Below are positions 8,992-17,000 of a DNA stretch of 64,000 nucleotides, one piece after another. The stretch covers positions 868,001 through 932,000 of the forward strand of contig NZ_CP110136.1 of the NCBI RefSeq assembly GCF_025979705.1, in the 5' to 3' direction. The stretch's first letter is position 1; each line of letters begins with the position of its first letter. The DNA is from Hymenobacter sp. YIM 151858-1. Lineage in GTDB: Bacteria > Bacteroidota > Bacteroidia > Cytophagales > Hymenobacteraceae. The notes beneath the pieces were generated by a model. The model saw only the letters and a list, made by a program, of their open reading frames with translations. It searched no databases and was not told the origin of the DNA. The position numbers were made by a program, and so were the translations under genes.

Positions 8992-9510
8992 TTATTGGGC
9001 GGGAAGGTTGGGGTTGTCGGCGGAGTAGAAGCGCTGCTCAGCCCCGTAGTAGTAGGCCATGCCCTGAAAGCGCAGACCGCATTTTTCGAGTACGTGCTGC
9101 GAGGCAATGTTAGCATCGGTAGTGATGCCCACCACCTGTGGCAAATTCAACTGCTCAAAGCCGTACTGCACCAGCGCTTTAGCCATTTCGGTTGCGTAGC
9201 CGCGTCCCCAGAAAGCAGGCAGCAGGCGGTAGCCTACCTCGATAAGCTCCGTCTGATCCAGGGGCTTCAGCAGATGCAGGCCTACTACTTCACCCGAGGC
9301 CTTTTCGATCGTGAGAAAACGGCCCATGTTGGGCCAACGCTCGTAATCGGCGGCCATGTTATCCAAGTACTGACGCACTACCTCCGCGCTTTTCGGGGGG
9401 CCGATTGTCGCCATGATCTGCGGCTCGGTATTCAGCAGGTAGTAAATATCAAAATCGTCGGGCGTGATGCGCCGGAGTGTTAAATTTCGGGTTTCAGGTA
9501 GTGTAAGCAT
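8992..9510 (-). CDS. GNAT-family N-acetyltransferase (copy 2)
   Basis: A 172-aa acetyltransferase of the RimJ/RimL-like type and first gene of the operon. It has the same architecture as the copy at 8105-8644: LPETRNLTLRRITPDDFD opening, EVGYRLLPAFWGRGYATEM cofactor region and ASQHVLEKCGLRF close. It starts at a clear ATG, which helps to fix the start of its paralogue. The pair probably arose by tandem duplication around the intervening hypothetical gene; the substrates cannot be told from sequence. Confidence 0.88.
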   Translation of the reverse strand: MLTLPETRNLTLRRITPDDFDIYYLLNTEPQIMATIGPPKSAEVVRQYLDNMAADYERWPNMGRFLTIEKASGEVVGLHLLKPLDQTELIEVGYRLLPAFWGRGYATEMAKALVQYGFEQLNLPQVVGITTDANIASQHVLEKCGLRFQGMAYYYGAEQRFYSADNPNLPAQ

Positions 9511-9545
9511 GGGGGCAAGTTAGCCTTGCGGCGCCATTGTGCCGA

Positions 9546-9959
9546 TTATTTGCTCTTGGGCGCACGTACGGGGCCGCTGGTCAGGGCTTTGTCGGGTGCG
9601 GTGCGGCGCAGGGCCTTCATGTACGCTACCAGGTCGTCGAGCTGTTCGGCCGAGATTTCGTGCTGCTTAAACGAGGGCATGCGCCCTACGCCCGCAAAAA
9701 ACGCCCGGCTGCGGATGCGAAACCGCAGGGCGGCGCCGGGCAGCGGCACGTTGTTGAGGGCCGGGCCGGCACCGGCCTCGCCGCCGGGGTGGCACTTCTG
9801 GCAGTTCAGCATAAACACCTGGTGGCCCCGCTGCACTTGCTCGTTGCCGCCCACGCTGAGGCTGCCACCTAGGGGCTCGCTGCGGCGGGCGGTGGAGCAG
9901 GCGGCCAGCGCCAGCCCGAGCAGGGCCGGGGCCCATAATTTGCTTACAACTTGCTTCAT
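9546..9959 (-). CDS. c-type cytochrome lipoprotein
   Basis: 137 aa, exported. The signal sequence ends in a lipobox (LALAAC), so it is probably anchored by lipid. The haem site is CQKCH, and the methionine of GRMPSF is the likely second axial ligand, giving a class I cytochrome c. It lies 39 bp downstream of a sorbosone/glucose dehydrogenase-like gene on the same strand and is plausibly its electron acceptor. The ATG at 9959 was chosen because the signal peptide (MKQVVSKLW) begins there. Confidence 0.85.
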   Translation of the reverse strand: MKQVVSKLWAPALLGLALAACSTARRSEPLGGSLSVGGNEQVQRGHQVFMLNCQKCHPGGEAGAGPALNNVPLPGAALRFRIRSRAFFAGVGRMPSFKQHEISAEQLDDLVAYMKALRRTAPDKALTSGPVRAPKSK

Positions 9960-9998
9960 GGCTTTGGGGCGGGTTGGGTGCGTTGCGGAAACCAACTT

Positions 9999-11465
9999 TT
10001 ACTGCTTGGTAATCTTCCAGACCACGCCGGTTTGCTTGCGGGGGCTGGGGCCTTGCTCCGTCATGGGCATCACGCCAAAATCGACCACGTACAGGGCCGA
10101 GCCGGTGGGGTCGAAGCGGGCTGCTACGGGGCGCTCCAGGCCGGCGCTGCCAATTTCGGAGGCCGGGCCGTTGGTGCGGCCCTTGTTCACCACAAAATCC
10201 TCCACGGCCCCGGTGGCGGGGTTCACGCGCACCACTTTGTAGCCTACGGGCCCGTATACGCGGCCAACTTCGGGGGCCATGTCGCCGAACTGCGCCACAA
10301 ACGCCTCGCCCACATGCCCAAAGGCCGCCGCGCGCGAGAAATCGAAGCCGTTCGACGACGAATGCACGCCCAGGATGGCCGCAGGCTTAGGCGGCTGCTG
10401 CGGGTGCTTGGCCAGCAAAAATTTGGGGTCGCGCTTAGGCGTTTCGTAGTCGGAGGTGTTCATGGGCTGGCCGGCCGAGTAATCGGGGAAGCCGTACCAC
10501 GCGCCGGGCTTGATTTCCCAGAGCACGTCGCCGCAGCCGTAGCCGGGCCGCGAGCCGCGGGTATCGTAGGCGTTTTCGGTGGTGAAGAGGCGGCCGTCGG
10601 GCGAGTAAGCCAAGCCGAAGGGGTTGCGCAGGCCCCAGGCCACCAGCTCGGGCGTGCCGCCGCGCAACGAAACGCGCATAATGGCGCCGGTGCAGGGTAG
10701 CTGGCCTTTAATAACCTGCCCCTGGGTAGTGGCCGTGCCAAAGGGCACGTAGGCGCCGGTGGTAATCTTGTCGTCTTTGGCCTCGGTAAGCGGGTTGTCG
10801 GACTGAAAGTTTTCGCCCGTGAGGGTAATGTCCTGGCACGGAATGTCGTGGAACTCGCGGCGGCGCGTAAGCCAGCCGTAGTCGGCATTATCGGGGCCCA
10901 CCACGCCCGAATTTGTGGCTGTGCCCTGCCCGAAGTACAGGTAGCCATCGGGGCCCACCAAGGGCATGTTGGTGTGGTGGTCGCCGTAGCTGGGCAGCTT
11001 ATCCACCACCACGCTCATTTGGCCCTGCGGCGACACGCGCAGAATGCGCCCGCCCTCCAGCTGGCCGCCTTCCGAAATGTAGAAGTTGCCGTCGTGGTAG
11101 GTTACGCCTGTCCAGGGGCCGTTTTTGCCGCCTACGTACACCTCGCTGGTGCGGCCGCCGGCCTCCAGTCGCAGCAGGCGCGGGGCCGTCCATACCTCGC
11201 CGTACGAGTAGCCGGCCTCGAGCACGTAGGGCGTGCCGCGCTCGTCAAACGCAATGCCCGTGGGGTAGGTGAGCCCCTGCGCTACGGCCTCTACGCGGTA
11301 GCCGGCGGGCACGGCCACATCGGTTGCCTCCACGCGCCGGGCCAGCGGCTCGAAGGTTTGCGTGCCGCCGTAGTGGCCGCGCAGCTTGTAGCAGCCGCTG
11401 AGGGCCGTGGCGAGCAAAAGAGCCAGCGGCAGAAACACCCGCGGGGTTGGCGTAAAATCGTTCAT
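9999..11465 (-). CDS. PQQ-type sorbosone/glucose dehydrogenase-like lipoprotein
   Basis: A 488-aa exported lipoprotein (signal with LSGC lipobox) with a glucose/sorbosone dehydrogenase-like beta-propeller. Landmarks: VPAGYRVEAVAQGLTYPTGI, GDHHTNMPLVGPDGYLYFGQ, a WGLRNPFGLAYSPDGRLF segment typical of the family, and a late VRVNPATGAVEDFV blade. The family oxidises sugars or other alcohols with PQQ in the periplasm; whether PQQ is used here is not shown. It forms a two-gene unit with the cytochrome c just downstream, suggesting periplasmic oxidation feeding electrons to the respiratory chain. Confidence 0.82.
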   Translation of the reverse strand: MNDFTPTPRVFLPLALLLATALSGCYKLRGHYGGTQTFEPLARRVEATDVAVPAGYRVEAVAQGLTYPTGIAFDERGTPYVLEAGYSYGEVWTAPRLLRLEAGGRTSEVYVGGKNGPWTGVTYHDGNFYISEGGQLEGGRILRVSPQGQMSVVVDKLPSYGDHHTNMPLVGPDGYLYFGQGTATNSGVVGPDNADYGWLTRRREFHDIPCQDITLTGENFQSDNPLTEAKDDKITTGAYVPFGTATTQGQVIKGQLPCTGAIMRVSLRGGTPELVAWGLRNPFGLAYSPDGRLFTTENAYDTRGSRPGYGCGDVLWEIKPGAWYGFPDYSAGQPMNTSDYETPKRDPKFLLAKHPQQPPKPAAILGVHSSSNGFDFSRAAAFGHVGEAFVAQFGDMAPEVGRVYGPVGYKVVRVNPATGAVEDFVVNKGRTNGPASEIGSAGLERPVAARFDPTGSALYVVDFGVMPMTEQGPSPRKQTGVVWKITKQ

Positions 11466-11607
11466 AGTCAGCGCTTCACAGGGTTGATACGACAGGGCAA
11501 TTGGTAGCTATACTGCCCGGGGGCGGCCGATGTTGTGCCCGGTGGCCGGCAATTGCATCCTTGCTTTGGCGGCAAGCGTACTGCCGCTGTACCAACCCCG
11601 GCCCGCT

Positions 11608-11982
11608 ATGCGCTACCGCTACTTATTTGGCACCCTCAGCCTGCTACTGGTGGTGTTTGCCGCCTTGCAGCTCAACGACCCCGACCCGCTGCTGTGGGTT
11701 ACGCTGTACCTGCTGCCGGCCGCCACCCTGGCCTGGGCCGCCCGCCGCCCGTTGCCGCGCTGGCTGCCAGGCCTGCTGGCCGTGGCCTACCTAGGGCTGG
11801 GCGCCTGGTGGTGGCCTACCCGGTTCGATGGCGTAACCGGACCGATGAACCCCGGCACCACCATAGAGGATGCGCGCGAGGCCCTGGGCTTGTTTATTTG
11901 CGCAGGCTGCCTGGCAGTGGCGGGCTGGCTCGGGCAAGCACGCCGCGGCAGCTTCGTGGCCCGTTTGGAGTCTCAGGGCTAA
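11608..11982 (+). CDS. TMEM220-like small membrane protein
   Basis: 124 aa with four likely transmembrane segments. The FAALQLNDPDPLLWVTLYLLPA stretch is the hallmark of the transmembrane family 220 helix domain. Function unknown. The ATG at 11608 is used because the upstream extension is not family-like. Its stop overlaps the start of the next gene (TAATG), so the two are translationally coupled. Confidence 0.75.
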   Translation: MRYRYLFGTLSLLLVVFAALQLNDPDPLLWVTLYLLPAATLAWAARRPLPRWLPGLLAVAYLGLGAWWWPTRFDGVTGPMNPGTTIEDAREALGLFICAGCLAVAGWLGQARRGSFVARLESQG

Positions 11983-13094
11983 TGCGGCGGTTTGTGCAAT
12001 TGGCAGCCCTGGTCCTTACGCTGGGCTGCCCGCTGCTGGCCCACGCGGCCACCACGGCGCCCGCGTGGGCCCCCGATTCGGCGAAAGTGCGGCGGGTGGG
12101 GGTGCTACCGGTGCCGGCCATCGGCTACGCGCCCGAAACGCGCGGCTACCTGGGGGCCGTGGCGTTGTTTACGTTACGCTTGTACCCGAACGATAGCCTC
12201 ACGCGCACCTCCAACGCCAAGCTCGAGGTCAATTTCACGCAAAACCGGCAACGCATTTTCAGCGGCGAGTGGACGGTGCTGTTGCGCCGCGAGCAGTACC
12301 TAAGCCAGGGGCAGGTGGCGTACCTGCGCTTTCCGGAGTATTTCTGGGGTGTGGGCAACCAGTCGCCCGAATCGGCTAAGGAACTGGTAGATAGCCGCCG
12401 CGTGGAGGTGCGCGCCACCGCCCTCCGCAAGCTGCGGCCCTACGTGTTTGCGGGCCCACGCGTGCAGTTGCAGCACCTGTACGGCGTGCGCCCGGCCGCC
12501 GGGGGCTTGCTGGAGGGCGGCCAACCCGTGGGCAGCCGCGGCGGCACCTCGAGCGGGGCGGGCTACGAGCTGGTGTACGATGGCCGTGACAACCTGCTAA
12601 ATCCCCAACGGCGCGGCTACGCCCGCCTGGCGCAAACGTTTTTTGGCGGATGGCTGGGCAGCGACTTCCGCTTTACCCGCTACGAGCTGGATGTGCGCCG
12701 GTACCAGCGCCTGGGCAAGCGGGTGGTGCTGGCCGGGCAGGTTACGGGCGTGTTCCACTCGGGCGAGCCACCCTTCCGGATGCTGGCGCTGCTCGGCTCG
12801 GAGGCCGATATGCGCGGCTACTACCGCGGCCGTTTCCGCGACCGGCAGTACGCCGCTGCGCAGGCCGAACTGCGCTTTCCGGTGTACAAGCGCCTAGGTG
12901 CGGTGGCCTTCGCTGGCGGCGGGCAGGTAGCCCGCAACCTCGGCGGCTTCGGCCCGAACGCGCTGAAACCAACCGCCGGGGCCGGCCTGCGCTTTCTGAT
13001 GGATCGGCGCGAAAACATCAACCTCCGCCTCGATTACGCCATCGGGCAGGACGGCAGCAGCGGCTTTTACATTGCTTTTGGCGAGGCGTTTTGA
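11982..13094 (+). CDS. Omp85/BamA-type outer-membrane barrel protein
   Basis: 370 aa with a signal peptide (LAALVLTLGCPLLAHA). It resembles the C-terminal barrel of surface-antigen (D15) proteins without POTRA domains: VYDGRDNLLNPQRRGYARL is the classical D15 opening motif, ARxGALLGSEADMRGYYRGRFRD-like residues correspond to the lid/L6 region (RGYYRGRFRD), and it ends with alternating strands and an aromatic terminus (FGEAF). It may insert into or assemble something in the outer membrane. It is coupled to the preceding TMEM220-like gene. Confidence 0.8.
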   Translation: MRRFVQLAALVLTLGCPLLAHAATTAPAWAPDSAKVRRVGVLPVPAIGYAPETRGYLGAVALFTLRLYPNDSLTRTSNAKLEVNFTQNRQRIFSGEWTVLLRREQYLSQGQVAYLRFPEYFWGVGNQSPESAKELVDSRRVEVRATALRKLRPYVFAGPRVQLQHLYGVRPAAGGLLEGGQPVGSRGGTSSGAGYELVYDGRDNLLNPQRRGYARLAQTFFGGWLGSDFRFTRYELDVRRYQRLGKRVVLAGQVTGVFHSGEPPFRMLALLGSEADMRGYYRGRFRDRQYAAAQAELRFPVYKRLGAVAFAGGGQVARNLGGFGPNALKPTAGAGLRFLMDRRENINLRLDYAIGQDGSSGFYIAFGEAF

Positions 13095-13290
13095 GGCTTG
13101 ACCAAGCAGCTACGCGTTGCGGCCCTAGGTGGCGCCAGCCCGTGCCGCTCCCTGGGGCCGGCGCTACCTAGGGTTTTCGCTCGTGCTGCCGCACCCGATC
13201 ATCCAAAAGCCTAATGCTCAGCCAACCTACGCGGGGCAGGTGCGTACGCCCTGCAAGCACGTTATCGTTTCAACTTAAACCGCCGGCTAC

Positions 13291-13818
13291 ATGAATCCGC
13301 AGCAACTCAGCCAGGAATTACGCCTCGAAAAAACGCCCGACCTCACGCGCCGCCGCTGGATTATCGGCTTGTCGTTGCTGGGTGCGGCCCTAGGTCAGAT
13401 CGTGACGCTGTACCAAACAGGCATCATCCGGCACTTGCCCGATCCGCCCCTCGATGTGTTTGATTCCGATAAAGTTGATGCCTCCAACTACGCCTACAAG
13501 CGCCTCGATACGCCCGACGCCGCCGGCATGATCGTGACTTACGGCATCACCACGGCCCTGGCCTCGGCCGGGGGCAAAAGCCGCGCCCTCAATAAGCCCT
13601 GGCTGCCACTGATGATGGGCACCAAAATCCTGAGCGACGTGCTGACGAACATGAAACTGGCGCAAGAGGAATGGGCCGAAAACAAAAAGCTGTGCTTCTA
13701 TTGCCAGCTGGCCAACGTAGCCTCGCTCGCGTCGTTGGCCTTAGCGGTGCCCGAGGTAATTCGGTCAGTAAAAAACCTGCAGAAAGGCACCGGCCCCAAC
13801 AGCGTGGCGCAGGTGTAG
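13291..13818 (+). CDS. VKOR-like CxxC membrane protein
   Basis: 175 aa with an N-terminal helix (WIIGLSLLGAALGQIVTLY), a middle loop rich in Asp/Pro (LPDPPLDVFDSDKVDASNYA) and a C-terminal helix pair with KLCFYCQ, a CxxC-type motif. This pattern fits short bacterial proteins annotated as vitamin K epoxide reductase-like, which shuttle disulfides in membranes. The second cysteine pair of full VKOR is not evident, so a redox role is inferred. It is a single gene closed by a strong terminator. Confidence 0.6.
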   Translation: MNPQQLSQELRLEKTPDLTRRRWIIGLSLLGAALGQIVTLYQTGIIRHLPDPPLDVFDSDKVDASNYAYKRLDTPDAAGMIVTYGITTALASAGGKSRALNKPWLPLMMGTKILSDVLTNMKLAQEEWAENKKLCFYCQLANVASLASLALAVPEVIRSVKNLQKGTGPNSVAQV

Positions 13819-13841
13819 CTACAAGCTGATAGCAGAATAAA

Positions 13842-13876
13842 CCCCGGCCCGGAGGCAGTAACTTTCCGGGCCGGGG
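13842..13876 (+). terminator. Rho-independent terminator after the VKOR-like gene
   Basis: A 12-bp perfect GC stem (13842-13853 with 13865-13876), followed by a T-rich stretch (TGTTTGTTTGGG). Confidence 0.8.
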
Positions 13877-14014
13877 TGTTTGTTTGGGTTTAAGGCAGGG
13901 CCTGAATCCGGTGCCCTGATTAAAAATCAATGCTGGACGGGCCAATACAGCGCCTGATGAAAAGAATATGAGAAAGAAACAGCGCTGGGCTGACCCTGCG
14001 AGTCTACCCGCAAC

Positions 14015-17000
14015 TCAGCACGCAAATTCCACCGCTTCCTCCGTCTCAAAGTAGTAAACCAAGCCCTGCACATCGGTGTAGCCGAGGCGCTTAAACAGCT
14101 GGCCGTACTGCTTCAGCAGGTACTGATGGCGGTCTTCGGGCGGGGGCAGGCGGAAGTCGATAAGCGTGACGCGGCCGGGCGCCGGGCCTATTTCGGGCTG
14201 AAACACCACGCGGTCGGGTTTGTAGTCTTCGCGGGGGGCACCGCCGACGAGGATTTCGCGCTCGGTTTCGGCGGCTACGCCCGGGCGGAAGTACGGCACC
14301 AGCGCGGGGCGCTGCACCAGCCGGTGCAAGCGCTGCAGCAGCTCGGGTTGCTCGCGGCGGCTGACCAGGCCCTCGGCCGTGAGTTGGCCCGCCACGCGCT
14401 CCACATCCTGCGCCGAAAGCACGCGGCGCAGGGCAAAGTGCAGTTTGCGGTTCCAGTCGCGCTGCTTTTCCTGCTCCGAAAAGTCGAATACCGTGGTGGC
14501 GTGGCGGCGCAGGCGCAGGCGCTGCTCCCAGTCGGCCGTGGCCAGGTTGAGCAGCGGGAAATAATTATTAATTACTAATTGATAGTTATTAATTGCTAAA
14601 GCGCCTTGGCTGAGCACGTAGGCAAGCTGCTCCTCGTTCCACTGGCCCAGGTCGAGCAGGTAGCGGTGCAGCAGCTGGGCTATATTGGTAGCAGGCCCTA
14701 GGTCGGCCTTGGAGGTTTTGCCGCCATCGGGCCGGCGGCTGATGATGTAGAGGCGGTTGCGCGGACGGGTGAAGGCGACGTACAGCAGGTTCAGGGCCTC
14801 GACAAACGTCTTCTCGCGCTCCACGGAGTATTGCTCACCTAGGGCGGTTTGGTACAGGGCTTCGCGCTGCGTTACCACGGCCACGGGCGGCATGTCGGCA
14901 ATGGGGCGGTCGTCGACGTCGGGGAGTCGGCCCCACAGGTACTCGCCGCGGCGGGGCTCCAGGCTCCAATCAGCAAACGGAACGATTACCACGCCGTAGG
15001 CCAGGCCTTTGGCCTTGTGCACGGTGGTGATGGTTATGGCGTCGCGGCCGGCCGGGGCGTTGATGCTCAGGTTGCTCTTGCGCTGATCCCAGTAAGCCAG
15101 GAAATTACCCAGGTTGTTGCCGAAGCGCAGCGAGTATTCCAGCGTGAGGTCGAGGAAACGGAACAGGTACTCGCTTTCTTCGCGGCGGTGCAACAGGCCA
15201 AACAAACCCATGAGCTTCTCGCTAAGCTCGTACAAATCGAGGTTGCCGGTTTGGCGTTCCTGCACATCATACCCCAGGCGGCGCAGCTCGTCGAAGAAGG
15301 GCAAAGAGCGGTCCTGCTTTGCTAGGTCGGCAATCATGCGGGCGCGGTCGGGGGTGGGCGGCAGGCCGCGCACCACTTTGTCCACGAGCAGCAGCGCCTC
15401 CACCCGCGACAAAGAGTCGGCGGGCTGATGCAGCACCCGCAAAATGGCCACCAGCAGGTTTACCACTTCGGCAAACTCCAGCGACAGCGAATCGGCCGAA
15501 ATGATGTCGTAGCCGCGCTCTTTCAGAAACTTAGCCACGCGGCGCGACTGGTCGCGGCGGCGACATAGCACGGCAACGTCTTGGGGCCGGAAGCCATCGG
15601 CCAGCGCCTGCTCCACCAAGGCCAGCGTAAGGTACAGCGTGCTTTCTTCGTAGTCGAGGGCATCGGTGGCAGCGTGGCCGGGCAAAGGCGCCTCGGTGTA
15701 AGCGCCGGCCCGGGGGTTGTAGATGCGCGCCGGGGCATCGGGCTGGGTGAAGAGCAGCTCAACGTGGGCCTCACCCCCCCGGCCCCCCTCTCCCGCGGAG
15801 AGGGGGGAGCCTGACGATTCCGTTCTGGCGGGGGCGGCGGCTTCGGCTAGCGCCTCCGCCGCCTTGAGGGCTTCGCTTATTTGGACCAGTACCTTGGGCA
15901 TATCGTTCAGCACCTGCTCATTGGTGAAGCGCAGCACCCGGTAACCCAGTTCCTGCAATTCGTAGCTGCGCCCAGTGTCGTAATCAGCCTGTTCCGGGTC
16001 GCCGTGCACGGCACCGTCTACCTCAACGATCAGCATTGCCGACACGCAAACGAAGTCGACAATGAAATGGCCGATAACGTGTTGGCGACGGAATTTTGCC
16101 CCTAGGTTGCCGCCGCGCAGCTGCTGCCAAAGAGCTTCTTCGGCAGGCGTGGGTTCGCGGCGCATGGTTTTGGCGAACGACGACGTTTGTTCCCAGCTGT
16201 TCACGTCGGCTGTCATCACAAATTCGCCAACTGCGCCCTCCTGCTCAGCCGCGGAGGCGCGAGCCGCAGCGGCTGCTTCTTTGCTGATGGCTGGCTCCCC
16301 CTCTCCGCGGGAGAGGGGGCCGGGGGGTGAGGCCTCACCCGGCGCCACCTGCTTAGCGCCCTCGTCGTAAATCGACTGCACCAGCCCAAACTGCGGATGC
16401 CCCTGGCTGACGTGCGCGAAGAAATCGTTGTTGAACTGGATGATCTGCGGGCCCGAGCGGTAGTTGGTTTGCAGCGAAGCCGGCTCCAGCGCGTGCTCCA
16501 GCGTGAAGTAGCGCCCGGCCAGCAAGTCGCGGGTTTCTTCGTCCTGGGCTTTGTCGACGAGGGCCCCGGTCTGGCCTTGGTACAAGCGCAGAATCTGCTC
16601 CATTTCGCCGCCGCGCCAGCGGTAAATGGCTTGTTTGGCATCGCCCACGGCCAGCGACAAAAAGCCGTTGGCCACGGCGTTTTCGACCAGGGGCAGCAGG
16701 TTGTTCCATTGCAGCTCCGAGGTGTCCTGAAACTCGTCGATCAGCAAATGCTGGTACCGCTCGCCCAGGCGCTCGTACAAAAACGGCACCGGCTCGCGCA
16801 GCACAATGCTGGCCAACCGGCGGTTGAACTCGCTGATGAGCACCACGTTGCGCTCCTGGCTTACCTGCTGCACCGCTTTGCTTAGCTCGCTCAGGAGCGA
16901 CACATGGAAAAGGTGCGGCAACAAGCCTTCCATCAGCAGAAACTGGCTGAGGTAGCGCAACCGGATGAGGGTCAGCTCCTCGAACACTTCCTGCAGAACG

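Noticed and set aside
13095-13290. Possible small gene between the Omp85-like and VKOR-like genes
   Set aside because: No open frame with a credible start; only two CCTAGG copies are noteworthy.
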